Below are positions 8,520 through 20,452 of a DNA stretch of 64,000 nt, piece by piece. Source of the DNA: Oscillospiraceae bacterium (lineage in GTDB: Bacteria; Bacillota; Clostridia; Oscillospirales; Oscillospiraceae); NCBI GenBank assembly GCA_902774015.1, contig CACYHB010000001.1:316587-380586 (forward strand), written 5' to 3'. Below the pieces are notes generated by a model that was not told the origin of the DNA, ran no database searches, and saw only the letters and a list, made by a program, of their open reading frames with translations. Made by a program: the position numbers and the translations under genes. Every line of letters starts with the position of its first letter. Position 1 is the stretch's first letter.

Positions 8520-9644
8520 TTAATTTCCCTCTGCTTTCTCAATCTCCTCCAGGAGGATGAAAAGCGCTGTTTTTATGGCGTTTTCCTGAAGAAAAGGAGA
8601 AAAACTGAGGCGCAGCGTACCCGTATCCAGCGTGCCCGCACTTTCGTGCGCCAGCGGAGCGCAGTGCAGCCCTGCTCTGACGCACACGCCCCGCTCCGAA
8701 AGCCGCATGGCCAGTTCCTCCGCATCAAGCCCCGGCACACGCAGGGATAAGACGCCGCTCTGGTTTTCACCGCCTTTCGTGAAAACTTCCGCACAGCTGT
8801 CCTGCAGAATGTAAAGCGCTTCTATGAGTCGGATATGCTCAAATTCAAAAATCGCGTCCGTTCCTCTGCTCAAAATATACCGAATGCCGGCCAGAAGTCC
8901 CGCGATGCCGCACACATTGTGCGTGCCGGCTTCCAGTCTGTCCGGAAGGGTTTCCGGCATCGTGCGCAGCCTGCTCTCGGAACCGGAACCACCGTAAAGT
9001 AGCGGAATCCCCTGCTCAGCGCACAGCAAAAGCCCTGTCCCCTGGGGGCCGAGGAGGCCCTTGTGGCCTGGCATGGCGATATATGCCGCTCCGAGCGACT
9101 CGAAATCGACCGGAAGAATGCCGGCAGACTGTGAGGCGTCAATGATCAGCGGAACGCCTCTCTGCCTGCACAAGGCTGCGATCTCCCCGATAGGCAGGAT
9201 ATAGCCGAAAACGTTGGACACATGGGTACACACAGCCGCTTCAGCCCAGGGAAGTGCCGATTCCCATTCTTCCAGAAAACGATCCGGATCGAAAAGAGGG
9301 CCGCTGACAACGCGGATCTCCGCCTTCGCCGCGTAGAGCGGACGCATCACCGCGTTGTGCTCCCAGCCGGAGACAAGTACACGCGTACCCTCCCTGACGA
9401 GAGAGCGGATCGCCAGATTCAGCCCGTGGGTCGCGTTCATTGTGAACACCACACAGGAAGGGTCCGATACGCCGAACAGTTTCGCCGCCGCCTCCCGGCA
9501 GGCATAGACAGTCTCAGCGGCCCTCTGCGCCGGCAAGTGAGCGCCTCTGCCCGGGCTTGCCGCCGTTCGTATCGTCTGCAGGACGGCACGCTCGACCGAG
9601 ACGGGCTTTATCAGTGAGGTCGCCGCGCTGTCAAGATAGATCAT
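8520..9644 (-). CDS. Class V aminotransferase / cysteine desulfurase-like enzyme
   Basis: 374 residues, PLP-dependent. The N terminus MIYLDSAATSLIKP and MNATHGLNLAI, the PLP-Asp block IIDASQSAGILPVD and the Schiff-base Lys in MPGHKGLLGPQGTG are clear. It resembles the subfamily typified by Enterococcus EF2568, found near selenium-dependent hydroxylase genes, more than housekeeping IscS or SufS. The ATG overlaps the stop of a DUF3343 gene by four bases. I infer that it mobilises sulfur or selenium onto that partner; a plain sulfur donor role is equally possible. Confidence 0.85.
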   Translation of the reverse strand: MIYLDSAATSLIKPVSVERAVLQTIRTAASPGRGAHLPAQRAAETVYACREAAAKLFGVSDPSCVVFTMNATHGLNLAIRSLVREGTRVLVSGWEHNAVMRPLYAAKAEIRVVSGPLFDPDRFLEEWESALPWAEAAVCTHVSNVFGYILPIGEIAALCRQRGVPLIIDASQSAGILPVDFESLGAAYIAMPGHKGLLGPQGTGLLLCAEQGIPLLYGGSGSESRLRTMPETLPDRLEAGTHNVCGIAGLLAGIRYILSRGTDAIFEFEHIRLIEALYILQDSCAEVFTKGGENQSGVLSLRVPGLDAEELAMRLSERGVCVRAGLHCAPLAHESAGTLDTGTLRLSFSPFLQENAIKTALFILLEEIEKAEGN

Positions 9645-9892
9645 GGCATTACCTCCCTGAAATCCCCGCTGTCTTCTCTGCGAAAGAGCTTACCGGTCCA
9701 AAGCCCGCGTTCTTTGAGCAGGACCGCAGCTTCGGAAACACGAGTGCGCAGTGTCAAAGCGTAACCGCATCCGCTCACGCTCAGGTTCGCAGGGATCCTT
9801 CGCAGTGTAACGGTATAACCTGTTCTCTCCAGTAGTCTCGCCGCCCGCTGCGCCTGGGTCAGCGTGCGAAAACTGATCAGATATTGCGTCAT
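9641..9892 (-). CDS. DUF3343 Se/S carrier-like protein
   Basis: 83 residues from ATG at 9892 (MTQYLISFRTLTQAQRA), with GGGAGG just upstream. The pattern is a putative Se/S carrier (DUF3343): a short ferredoxin-like fold with a Cys in the SGCGYAL turn (about residue 41), the position where the family carries its conserved Cys. Coupled by a four-base overlap to the desulfurase downstream. Function inferred from family name and gene pairing, not demonstrated. Confidence 0.8.
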   Translation of the reverse strand: MTQYLISFRTLTQAQRAARLLERTGYTVTLRRIPANLSVSGCGYALTLRTRVSEAAVLLKERGLWTGKLFRREDSGDFREVMP

Positions 9893-9916
9893 AGGATCAT
9901 CCTCCCGATGCGCGCA

Positions 9917-9946
9917 GAAAACGCCGCCGAAGCCCGGCGGCGTTTC
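9917..9946 (-). terminator. Terminator after ispF
   Basis: AAACGCCGCCG and CGGCGGCGTTT pair around a five-base loop; read on the minus strand the hairpin ends in TTTT. It separates the ybaK-ispF transcript from the DUF3343 gene. Confidence 0.75.
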
Positions 9947-9982
9947 TCTCTGCACGGATACGTTATATCCTATGCCGATGAT

Positions 9983-10459
9983 TCAGTTTCGTTTCTCAAT
10001 CAAGGCGACGGCATGCGCCGCGATCCCAAGACCCTCGCCGGAAAAGCCCAGCCCTTCCTCGGTGGTGGCTTTTACGCTGACGCAGTCCGTCGGGATCTCC
10101 ATGGCTTCGGCGAGCCGCTTGCGCATAGCTTCGATATGGGGAGCGAGCTTAGGACGCTGGCAGATCACCGTCACGTCCGCATTTCCTATCTGATAGCCCC
10201 TCTCTTTCAAAAGAGCCGAAACACGCTTCAAAAGCTCGATGCTGTCGGCCCCCTCGTAGGCGGGGTCCCTGTCGGGGAAAAGATGACCGATGTCGCCCAG
10301 AGCGGCGGCCCCAAGCAGCGCGTCCATCAGCGCATGGGTCAGCACATCCGCGTCGGAGTGACCGAGCAGCCCCTTATCCCAGGGGATCTCCACACCTCCC
10401 AGGATCAGCTTCCGGCCCTCCACAAGCCTGTGAACGTCATAACCGTGTCCGATCCGCAT
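9983..10459 (-). CDS. ispF: 2-C-methyl-D-erythritol 2,4-cyclodiphosphate synthase
   Basis: 158 residues, normal length. Fifth enzyme of the non-mevalonate (MEP) isoprenoid pathway. The metal ligands are in GHGYDVHRL (residues 4-12) and the [10 protein letters not shown] block (about 33-42); the C-terminal [18 protein letters not shown] is typical. The start lies one base from the ispD stop, giving a coupled ispD-ispF pair; these two are fused in some bacteria. Confidence 0.96.
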   Translation of the reverse strand: MRIGHGYDVHRLVEGRKLILGGVEIPWDKGLLGHSDADVLTHALMDALLGAAALGDIGHLFPDRDPAYEGADSIELLKRVSALLKERGYQIGNADVTVICQRPKLAPHIEAMRKRLAEAMEIPTDCVSVKATTEEGLGFSGEGLGIAAHAVALIEKRN

Positions 10460-10460
10460 C

Positions 10461-11195
10461 TCATGCCTCCCGTGCTCTCAGGATCGCTTCGGCGAGGATC
10501 ATGTCCCGCGGCGTAGTGAGCTTGATGTTGTCCTCGTCGCCGGGGACGGCCGCGGCCTTCACGCCCATCATTTCCATGGCAGAGCAGTCGTCCGTCAGCG
10601 GCAGATTCTTATCCATTGCTTTTGTAAGCGCTCCCTTGATGAGATCCGCCTTGAAGACCTGCGGAGTCTGTACGCGGAAGGTGGTCGCGCGGTCCACGGT
10701 GCCGGTGACTAAGCCTTTTTCATCCACGACTTTAAGGGTATCCGTGCTGGGGATCACAGGGACGGCGGCATAGTGCGTCTTCGCTGCGCACACCGTGCGT
10801 TCGATCAGCTCGACAGTCACAAGCGGGCGGGCGCCGTCGTGAATGGCGATCAGAGAGGCCTTTGGCTGCACCTCGCTCACGCCCACGAGGGCAGATTCCA
10901 CCCGTGTCGCGCCGCCGGAGAGCACCTTACTCACCTTGCCGATGCCATAGCTTTTGCAGAGCTCGGCCATCTCCTCGATACGGTCCGCCCGGGTGACCAC
11001 CAGGATCTCGTCCACGTAGGGACTCTCGTCAAAAACACGCAGCGTCCTCACAAGGACGGGAAGGCCGCAAAGCTCGGCGGTCAGCTTATCGTTTCCCATG
11101 CGCTGGGAACTGCCGGCGGCCACAATGACCGCGGAGCAGTGAGGCTGCTTTTCTTTTTCGCGGAACAGATCCCGTATTTTTTTCACAGTATCCAT
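10461..11195 (-). CDS. ispD: 2-C-methyl-D-erythritol 4-phosphate cytidylyltransferase
   Basis: 244 residues, slightly longer at the N terminus than usual. Makes CDP-ME in the MEP pathway. The nucleotidyl transferase loop [12 protein letters not shown] (about residues 25-36), IHDGARPLV and the C-terminal [10 protein letters not shown] and [11 protein letters not shown] blocks are all present. Follows mreB after five bases. Confidence 0.95.
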   Translation of the reverse strand: MDTVKKIRDLFREKEKQPHCSAVIVAAGSSQRMGNDKLTAELCGLPVLVRTLRVFDESPYVDEILVVTRADRIEEMAELCKSYGIGKVSKVLSGGATRVESALVGVSEVQPKASLIAIHDGARPLVTVELIERTVCAAKTHYAAVPVIPSTDTLKVVDEKGLVTGTVDRATTFRVQTPQVFKADLIKGALTKAMDKNLPLTDDCSAMEMMGVKAAAVPGDEDNIKLTTPRDMILAEAILRAREA

Positions 11196-11200
11196 CTTCC

Positions 11201-12232
11201 TTACCCCTTGAGCTGGCGCATGCGGTAGAAATTCATCATACCGTCCTGCATTTCATCCAGGTGCTTGAGCATCTTGCCTGCGCCGTAGGCGGCGCATGAG
11301 ATCGCATCATCCACCACCGCCGTACGGATCCCGGTGCTGCGTTCGATCAGACGGTCCATGCCGTAAATCAGGCTTCCGCCGCCGGACATGATGATGCCGT
11401 TTTTGTCCAGGTCGCCCACCAACTGCGGCGGTGTGCGCTCCAGAACCGCGTGAATGGCCTCCAGGATCCGGTTCATCGGCTCCACGAATGCTTCGATCAG
11501 TTCATTAGCGCTGACGGTGACCGTTTTGGGCAGACCGTTTGCAAGGTTGCGTCCGCGCACTTCCTCCACACCCATGTCCGGGCGCTGGAGCACGCAGCCG
11601 ATGTTGCGCTTGATCTCTTCCGCGGCGGACAGGCCGATGAGCATGTTGTGCTTGCGGCGGATATACTTGACGATGGCCTCGTCAAAGCTGGCTCCGGCCA
11701 CCTTGATGGACTCACACTCCACCACGCCTCCGACCGAGATAATAGCGATCTCCGTGGTGCCGCCGCCAATGTCGATGACCATATGGCCCTCCGCCTTGGT
11801 GATGTCGACGCCGGCGCCCATGGCCGTGGCAACGGCGGTCTCCAGCAGATAGACCTTGCGGGCTCCGGCCTCGATGGCTGCGTCGATCACCGCACGCTCT
11901 TCCACGCCGGTAATACTGCTGGGCACACAGGCAAGCACCCGGGGCTTGAATAGGCTGAAGGAGGTCACACGGCTGACCAATTCCCGCTGCATCTGGGCGG
12001 CCATCTCGTAGTCGGAGATAACGCCGTTGGAGATCGGATGGATCGCTACGATATTGGCAGGCGTGCGGCCCAGCATTTTCTGTGCGTCCTGACCGACCTT
12101 TAAGATCTTTCCCGTCACCTTGTCCACGGCAACGACGGTAGGTTCTCTGGCGACAACGCCCTTGCCCTGCTCAAACAGCAGCGTGGAAGAGGTCCCCATG
12201 TCAATGGCCATGTCTTTCTCAAAAATGAGCAT
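11201..12232 (-). CDS. mreB: Rod-shape actin homologue MreB (Mbl-like)
   Basis: 343 residues from ATG at 12232 (MLIFEKDMAIDMGTSST), preceded by GAGGTG; the open frame runs 11 codons further without a better site. Actin-type ATPase with phosphate loops DMGTSSTLL and DIGGGTTEIAI and the adenosine motif SGGGSLIYGMD. Polymerises under the membrane and guides cell-wall synthesis. There is no mreC or mreD next to it, so this is a stand-alone MreB/Mbl paralogue inside a repair and isoprenoid operon. Confidence 0.92.
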   Translation of the reverse strand: MLIFEKDMAIDMGTSSTLLFEQGKGVVAREPTVVAVDKVTGKILKVGQDAQKMLGRTPANIVAIHPISNGVISDYEMAAQMQRELVSRVTSFSLFKPRVLACVPSSITGVEERAVIDAAIEAGARKVYLLETAVATAMGAGVDITKAEGHMVIDIGGGTTEIAIISVGGVVECESIKVAGASFDEAIVKYIRRKHNMLIGLSAAEEIKRNIGCVLQRPDMGVEEVRGRNLANGLPKTVTVSANELIEAFVEPMNRILEAIHAVLERTPPQLVGDLDKNGIIMSGGGSLIYGMDRLIERSTGIRTAVVDDAISCAAYGAGKMLKHLDEMQDGMMNFYRMRQLKG

Positions 12233-12313
12233 ATCTTGCACCTCAAAGAATTTTACCGGGAACAAAACAACCCGGTTTTCAGATTCCCGCGTCCCGTTGC
12301 ATCCGGGAGCCGA

Positions 12314-12967
12314 TCAGTCGCCTGCGCGGGCGACAGTCGCCGCGACGACAGCTGTCGCGCCGGCCTTCCGCAGAACGGAAGCGGCGGCGCTCAAAGTGGC
12401 GCCGGTCGTCACGATATCATCGATCAAAAGGATTCTCTTCCCTGCAGTCAAGTCCGGCGCAGCGCAGCGGTAGACATCCGCCACATTGGCTCTGCGAGCG
12501 GCAGGGCCTCCCCGGCTGCTCTGAGCCGGATTGTTGCGGATCTTGTCCAGCAGTCGCACACAGGGGACGCCGAGGCGCAGGCTCGTTTCCTCCGCGATCA
12601 GCTTGGCCTGATCATAGCCTCGCAGCCATTTTCTGCGCCTGCTCAAAGGAATCCATGTGATACTATCGCAGGAAATTCCGTTTTCGTCAATACATTTCGC
12701 CAGAATTTCTCCATAAATCTTTGCATAGGAGGTGGCGGAATCGAATTTGTAACGCAGCAGCGAGTCCCGCACCGCCCCTTCGTAGCGAAGGGCAGAAACG
12801 CAGCTTTCGATATGGGGCAGCTGCCTGTTCTGTGCGGCAGGGAGAGCATACGGCAGCGTCCGGCGGCAGTGTTCGCAGCACAGCACGCCCGGGGGCATCA
12901 GATTGCGGCAAAAAACGCAGCGGGAAGGATACAGCAGCTCCAGCAGCCGCTCTGTCAGCGCGCTCAT
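12314..12967 (-). CDS. comFC: ComFC-type phosphoribosyltransferase
   Basis: 217 residues from ATG at 12967, overlapping the recD2 stop by four bases. An N-terminal zinc finger (CVFCRNL, then CCEHC, about residues 16-36) precedes a PRTase fold with the PRPP loop ILLIDDIVTTGATLSAA near the C terminus. This is the ComFC/GntX family, required for DNA uptake in competent bacteria and often present in non-competent ones. The frame remains open upstream inside recD2, which is a shadow. About 80 bases separate it from mreB. Confidence 0.88.
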   Translation of the reverse strand: MSALTERLLELLYPSRCVFCRNLMPPGVLCCEHCRRTLPYALPAAQNRQLPHIESCVSALRYEGAVRDSLLRYKFDSATSYAKIYGEILAKCIDENGISCDSITWIPLSRRRKWLRGYDQAKLIAEETSLRLGVPCVRLLDKIRNNPAQSSRGGPAARRANVADVYRCAAPDLTAGKRILLIDDIVTTGATLSAAASVLRKAGATAVVAATVARAGD

Positions 12968-15183
12968 ACGCCGCGCAGGGCGCACAGTCTGAGACGAAGA
13001 GCGGAGAAGCGCCTGGACTGGCGGTAGTTGTCGATCATTCGATAGGCGGCGTTGTCGTCCCCCACCAGGATGAGAAGCTCTTTTGCGCGGGTGACCGCCG
13101 TATACAGCACGTCCCGTGTCATCAGCATCTGGGAATTGGAGGCCAGGCACAGGATCACCGCGCGGTATTCGCTGCCCTGCGCCTTGTGAACGGTCATCGC
13201 CCAGGCATGCTCCAGTTCCAGCAGGGAGTCAAAGCCATACTCGGCGAGCTTCCCGTCAAAGTCCACAGTCAGGGTCTCGCTGTCGGCATCCAGCGCAGTG
13301 ATACGGCCGATATCCCCATTGTATATGCCGGTGCCGTGCAGGCGCTTGTCCTCAGAGCTCCACAGCATATCGTAATTGTTTCGAATCTGCATGACGCGAT
13401 CCCCCACACGGAACACCGCGTCGCCGAAGAGCTTTTCCTTTTTCTCGGGAGAAGGCGGGTTGAGTACCGCCTGCAGACGCTTGTTGAGATTCACCGTGCC
13501 GGTCTCTCCTTTTCGGGTCGGCGAGAGCACCTGGATCTCCTCCGGTGGGATGCCCATCTTACCCGGGAGGCGCACAGCACACAGTTCCGTGATCGTATCC
13601 ACGGTACTCCCGGACTCAAGTCTGCGAAGCCGGAAGAAATCCCCGGCGTTTTCCGAGAGGTTGGGGTGTTCTCCTTTATTGATCAGATGGGCGTTTCGCA
13701 CGATGCGGCTGCCCTCGTTCTGCCGGAAGATCTCCGTCAGACGAACGGCGGGCACTACACCGCTGCGCAGGATCGCGGAAAACACGTTGCCGGGGCCGAC
13801 GGAGGGGAGCTGGTCCGCGTCCCCCACGAGAATGAGCCTGGCGTCATCCGGCATGGCGCGCAGCAGGGAATCCATCAGGAGAATGTCCACCATGGAACAC
13901 TCGTCAAGGATCACCGCATCGCACTCCAGCGGATCGCTCTCGCCCTTTGTAAATATCACCTTTTCCCCGTCGTCGTCAAATTTCGCGCCGAGCAGGCGGT
14001 GCACCGTGGCCGCTTCCCTGCCGGTAAGCTCCGTCATGCGTTTGGCGGCACGGCCGGTGGGCGCCGTGAGCAGCGTCCGGATCCCTACTTCCTCAAAGAG
14101 GGCGAGGATCGCGCGGATAGAGGTGGTTTTTCCCGTGCCGGGGCCGCCGGTGATGACCAGGATCTGGTGGTCAAGCGCCATCTGCAGCGTTCTGCGCTGC
14201 ATGGCGGCATACTGTATGTTCTGCTGCTTTTCCAGGCGCAGGATCAGCCGGTCAGGGTCCGCCTCCTCGTCGAACACGACGCGGGACATGCGGGCGATGC
14301 GCTCTGCCGCATGGGTCTCCGCTTCGTACAGTTCCGGGAGGTAACAGGCGGTGAGATCCGCGATCTCATCCAGAATAACGAGTCCGGCGTCCGAAAGCTG
14401 CGTGATGCTTTCATCGGCTTCCTCAGGCGGCACACCGATCAGCTGGCCTGTGGCGGCGGCCAGCTTATCCCTCGGGATAAAAACGTGGCCGTTGGCGGTG
14501 TTGTGGTTAAGCTCAAAGATCACGGCGGCGTTGATGCGGCTGCGGCTGTGCTCGTCCATCCCCATGGCCATGGCCAGATGGTCCGCCTCCGAAAAGCTGC
14601 CCCCGATATGCTGCGACGAGAGAATATAGGGATTTGCCTGCAAAAGCGCCTGCGCGTCATCGCCATAGAACTTGTACATACGCATGGCGAGGATTGGCCG
14701 GAGGCCGAAAGAGCAGACAAATTCCATCAGTCTGCGCATGCCGGCCTGCTGCCGAAAGCTCCCGGAAATCTGCTTTGCCTTGGCCAGACTGATGCCTCGG
14801 ATCTCTGCCAGCTTTTCCGGCTCGTTCTCAATCACGTCAAGGCTCCGTGTGCCGAAGCGGTTCACGATCAGAGAGGCTGTGGCGGGGCCGATCCCCTTTA
14901 CAGAGCCGCCGGCCAGATACTCGTAGATGGCAGGGGCGTCCGTAGGCATGAGGCGCTGCGCAAACTCCGTCTTGAACTGCCGCCCGTGGACGGCATGGGT
15001 CATCCAGCTGCCGGACAGCAGCATGGTCTCGCCCTGGGCGGCATAAGGGAAACAGCCCACGACCGTGACTATATCGCCGTTCCCGTCCCGCAGACGGAGT
15101 ACCGTGTAGCCGTTTTCTTCGTTTTTATATATGACAGAATCCACCGTACCGTTCAGTTCGGTCAGCATACTGTCCTGATCCAT
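12964..15183 (-). CDS. recD2: RecD2-type DNA helicase
   Basis: 739 residues from ATG at 15183, with AGGAGTGG upstream; a GTG three codons earlier is an alternative. N-terminal OB-like part, tandem helix-hairpin-helix region (KGIGPATASLI, EIRGISLAKAKQI), then superfamily 1B helicase motifs: Walker A GGPGTGKTTS, DECSMVD, GDADQLPSVGPGNV and the C-terminal AMTVHKAQGSEY and YTAVTRAKELL. Firmicute RecD2 works without RecBC in mismatch and fork repair. Follows uvrA after 13 bases. Confidence 0.94.
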   Translation of the reverse strand: MDQDSMLTELNGTVDSVIYKNEENGYTVLRLRDGNGDIVTVVGCFPYAAQGETMLLSGSWMTHAVHGRQFKTEFAQRLMPTDAPAIYEYLAGGSVKGIGPATASLIVNRFGTRSLDVIENEPEKLAEIRGISLAKAKQISGSFRQQAGMRRLMEFVCSFGLRPILAMRMYKFYGDDAQALLQANPYILSSQHIGGSFSEADHLAMAMGMDEHSRSRINAAVIFELNHNTANGHVFIPRDKLAAATGQLIGVPPEEADESITQLSDAGLVILDEIADLTACYLPELYEAETHAAERIARMSRVVFDEEADPDRLILRLEKQQNIQYAAMQRRTLQMALDHQILVITGGPGTGKTTSIRAILALFEEVGIRTLLTAPTGRAAKRMTELTGREAATVHRLLGAKFDDDGEKVIFTKGESDPLECDAVILDECSMVDILLMDSLLRAMPDDARLILVGDADQLPSVGPGNVFSAILRSGVVPAVRLTEIFRQNEGSRIVRNAHLINKGEHPNLSENAGDFFRLRRLESGSTVDTITELCAVRLPGKMGIPPEEIQVLSPTRKGETGTVNLNKRLQAVLNPPSPEKKEKLFGDAVFRVGDRVMQIRNNYDMLWSSEDKRLHGTGIYNGDIGRITALDADSETLTVDFDGKLAEYGFDSLLELEHAWAMTVHKAQGSEYRAVILCLASNSQMLMTRDVLYTAVTRAKELLILVGDDNAAYRMIDNYRQSRRFSALRLRLCALRGV

Positions 15184-15196
15184 GGTTTCCACTCCT

Positions 15197-18022
<2,826 letters not shown>

Positions 18023-18024
18023 GG

Positions 18025-18507
18025 TTAATCCTCTGAAATCAAATCTGCAATCTTTCCGCCCGTATAAGCGAGCAGGTCTGCGGGCGAAAGCTCGATCTGC
18101 CAGCCGATTTTGCCTGCGCTTACCAGCACGCTGTCCAGTTCCTCCATGCTGCTGTGGAAAAACACGGGATATTGCTTCTTCATGCCTACAGGAGAGCATC
18201 CGCCGCGGACATAGCCTGTGAGGCCGGGGAGTTCCGCCACATGGACCAAGGCAACGGATTTTGCACCGGCTGCCTTGGCGGCCTTCCTGAGATCCATCTC
18301 CGCGGCGACGGGGATCACGAACACGAAGATACGGCCGTCGACGCTGCGGGCGACCAGGGTTTTGAAAACTCTGGCGGGGTCCTGCCCCGTGATGCGAGCA
18401 ACGGTCAGGCCGTCCACCGCTTCCTCCCCGTGAGGATAGCTGTGGACACGGTACTCGATTTTCTTTCGGTCCAGAAGACGCATCGCATTGGTTTTTGGCT
18501 CCGCCAT
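18025..18507 (-). CDS. ybaK: YbaK-type Cys-tRNA deacylase
   Basis: 160 residues. Hydrolyses mischarged Cys-tRNA(Pro) in trans. Family blocks are visible: [15 protein letters not shown] at the N terminus, [36 protein letters not shown] and [16 protein letters not shown]. First gene of the leftward ybaK-uvrA-recD2-comFC-mreB-ispD-ispF run, with AGGGGAGAT upstream and a sigma-A-like promoter about 40-65 bases away. Confidence 0.93.
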   Translation of the reverse strand: MAEPKTNAMRLLDRKKIEYRVHSYPHGEEAVDGLTVARITGQDPARVFKTLVARSVDGRIFVFVIPVAAEMDLRKAAKAAGAKSVALVHVAELPGLTGYVRGGCSPVGMKKQYPVFFHSSMEELDSVLVSAGKIGWQIELSPADLLAYTGGKIADLISED

Positions 18508-18543
18508 TTTTATCTCCCCTGTTTGCTGTGAAATAACCCTGTT

Positions 18544-18572
18544 ATTTTACTCTATTTTTCCGATTCTTTCAA
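18544..18572 (-). promoter_or_regulatory. Promoter of the ybaK-uvrA operon
   Basis: Minus strand TTGAAA (18572-18567), 17-base spacer, TAAAAT (18549-18544). Lies just after the tetR terminator and just before ybaK. Confidence 0.65.
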
Positions 18573-18595
18573 TAGAAAAAGATGAAGTTTCCATG

Positions 18596-18624
18596 TAAAA
18601 AGCCCGCAGCACGAAGCTGCGGGC
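18596..18624 (-). terminator. Terminator after the TetR gene
   Basis: GCCCGCAGC and GCTGCGGGC form a nine-pair stem with a five-base loop; on the minus strand it is followed by TTTTTA. Thirteen bases downstream of the TetR stop. Confidence 0.85.
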
Positions 18625-18637
18625 GGATGAGATAAGT

Positions 18638-19195
18638 TTAGTTGAGCTGGAACCTTCCGAGAATACTCTCCACGCTGTTGTCCATCACGCGCAGGATCCG
18701 CTCCGTGGTGATTTCCTTTGGAAGCTGCATGCCCAGATCCATCCAGTGGGCGATGAAACCGATGGCGCATTTGGCATAAAACTGTACGGTGAACTCAAAA
18801 TCCTGCCGGTCGATGTTCATGCCCTCGGACACGATCACGGCAAAACTGCGGATGCAGCCTGCCATCTTTTCCTCCAGATAGCGCAGCATATAGACCCGGC
18901 TGTTGGAGTTATATACGTTCAGCGTGAAGGTGCTGTTTTCACGCAGATACTGCATGAAAATCATCACGTCCTCCCGCCAGTGCTCAAAAACGACCTCGTG
19001 CGGCAGGACACGATTGGCGTCCTCTTCAAATACCCACTCCAGAAGATCATAGACGTCATCGAAGTGATAATAGAAGGTCTGACGGTTTACGCCGCAGATC
19101 TCGACCAGATCTTTTACCGTGATCTTGTCGATCGGCTTGACCCCCATCATCTGCTTGAGCGCTGAGGCGAGCGCGTCCTTGGTACTGCTGGACAT
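18638..19195 (-). CDS. TetR family regulator, DhaS-like
   Basis: 185 residues from ATG at 19195 (MSSSTKDALASAL), with GGAGGG upstream. The helix-turn-helix is KITVKDLVEICGVNRQTFYYHF (split: KITVKDLVEICGVNRQ then TFYYHFDDVYDLLEW), typical of TetR proteins. The C-terminal half resembles the TetR_C group that includes the dihydroxyacetone-kinase activator DhaS, but no dha genes are nearby. A TATAAT (minus, 19248-19243) is a plausible -10. Divergent from the next gene, which it may or may not control. Confidence 0.85.
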   Translation of the reverse strand: MSSSTKDALASALKQMMGVKPIDKITVKDLVEICGVNRQTFYYHFDDVYDLLEWVFEEDANRVLPHEVVFEHWREDVMIFMQYLRENSTFTLNVYNSNSRVYMLRYLEEKMAGCIRSFAVIVSEGMNIDRQDFEFTVQFYAKCAIGFIAHWMDLGMQLPKEITTERILRVMDNSVESILGRFQLN

Positions 19196-19291
19196 CGTAT
19201 TCCCTCCGATCCTTACGGTTTCGGCTCCAAATTTTTGCATGTATTATAACACAGTACGCTTTTCCGGGTAAAGCTGTTTTTTGCGTTTTCA

Positions 19292-19307
19292 TAAAAATCT
19301 TGATTTT
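19292..19307. repeat. AAAAATC-TT-GATTTTT palindrome between divergent genes
   Basis: A seven-base inverted repeat with a two-base centre in the divergent region between the TetR gene and the membrane protein gene. Size and place fit a TetR-type operator, but poly-A/T symmetry of this kind also arises by chance. Confidence 0.35.
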
Positions 19308-19353
19308 TACACAGGATACAGATAGACTGACAACCAGGCAAGGAGGTGAGTCT

Positions 19354-19896
19354 GTGAATGGGATGACGGGACAGGCAAGGATTTTCACACTGATTCTGGC
19401 TCTTCTGTTGACTGCCGCTCTGCTCATCGCTGTATTTCTGACGAGAAGGCAGGCGCAAAACGCGCAGACCGCCTCCCCTCTCGTTCCGATCGCCGGGCAA
19501 ATGGGAACGGACACGCTGGAAAGCGGCAGCCGATGGACGGGTTTTCTCACCGTAACGGAGCACCGGGGAGAAGGCGTTCTGGAAAACGGCACAAGAGCGA
19601 TCCGCGGCCTGATCGGCAAGACGGATGCAGGCACCTATTTCGAGCTATTCAATCGGCAGGACCCGGATTCCGCAGAGCCGATTCTCTCCCTCTGGGTCGA
19701 ACTGGACGGCGCTGAAATGCGGCCGATCATCGGAGAGGCGGACGCCTGGTATTTCGACATTCTGCTGGACGATCGGGATATGGAACCCTTTACACTGCAT
19801 CTGGAAGAGGACGGGCTTTCGCAGCACTACTTCTATGACTCCGGCGCTGAAACCTGCTGGATCGATTTTCATATAAAAGCCGAAAAAAAGTCTTGA
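19354..19896 (+). CDS. Membrane-anchored protein of unknown function
   Basis: 180 residues from a GTG at 19354, seven bases after AGGAGG; ATG at 19363 is the alternative. One N-terminal membrane segment (about residues 10-30, FTLILALLLTAALLIAVFL), then an about 150-residue outer domain rich in acidic residues, with GSRWTGFLTV and TWYFDILLD-like beta strands. I do not recognise the family. Divergent from the TetR gene and read toward secG, whose own promoter lies across its stop codon. Confidence 0.6.
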   Translation: MNGMTGQARIFTLILALLLTAALLIAVFLTRRQAQNAQTASPLVPIAGQMGTDTLESGSRWTGFLTVTEHRGEGVLENGTRAIRGLIGKTDAGTYFELFNRQDPDSAEPILSLWVELDGAEMRPIIGEADAWYFDILLDDRDMEPFTLHLEEDGLSQHYFYDSGAETCWIDFHIKAEKKS

Positions 19897-19921
19897 ATTC
19901 CCCCACATCCTGTGTTATAGT
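19893..19921 (+). promoter_or_regulatory. Promoter of secG
   Basis: TTGAAT (19893-19898), 17-base spacer, TATAGT (19916-19921). Overlaps the stop codon of the upstream gene. Confidence 0.75.
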
Positions 19922-19963
19922 ATGTAGGCTTTTAGCGGTATAATATCGAAAGGATTGAAATAA

Positions 19964-20200
19964 ATGGCTGCTGTTACCGTTATTTTCACGATTCTTCAGG
20001 TTCTCTCCGGTCTGGCTGTGACTGTGATCGTTCTGATGCAGAGCGGCAAGAGCGCCGGTCTTTCCGGTGCGATCTCCGGCGGTGCCGAGACCTTCATGTC
20101 CAAGGGCAAGGCCAAGACCTGGGACGCAAAGCTGGCCAAGGCCACCAAGTGGTTCGCGCTTGGCTTTGTGGTGCTTACCCTGATCCTGAACCTTCTGTGA
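19964..20200 (+). CDS. secG: Preprotein translocase subunit SecG
   Basis: 78 residues, two membrane helices (about 5-25 and 56-76) joined by LMQSGKSAGLSGAISGGAETF, the conserved SecG loop. Part of the SecYEG channel. Own promoter upstream and a strong terminator just downstream, so it is a single-gene transcript; the Firmicute partners rnr and smpB are not next to it. Confidence 0.93.
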   Translation: MAAVTVIFTILQVLSGLAVTVIVLMQSGKSAGLSGAISGGAETFMSKGKAKTWDAKLAKATKWFALGFVVLTLILNLL

Positions 20201-20210
20201 TCGCATAACG

Positions 20211-20260
20211 AAACAAAAAAAGATCCGCACGCTCCGTTTCGAGTGTGCGGATCTTTTTTG
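20211..20260. terminator. Bidirectional terminator between secG and the his operon
   Basis: GATCCGCACxCTC pairs with GAGxGTGCGGATC (20222-20253), flanked by an A-run on the left and a T-run on the right, so it can stop both secG and transcripts arriving from the histidine genes. Confidence 0.88.
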
Positions 20261-20452
20261 CATCCGGCTCTTCTCGCCTGTCTGCGCAGTTATCGCCGCT
20301 AGGGAAAAGCGCGATGCGGCCGATTTCGGCGCGAAGGACTGCGAGGCAAAGAAGGCGGATTCAGATCATCACCAAAAGCAGGAACCGAAAGCGTCATGAA
20401 GGCTTGATGTTTGGTATATCTCTTTTTCAATGCGGATGCAACAACCGCCTCG
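20261..20452. other. Non-coding gap downstream of hisJ
   Basis: About 190 bases between the terminator and the hisJ stop. I see no gene, RNA motif or promoter that I can support; it is the untranslated tail of the his transcript. Confidence 0.5.
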
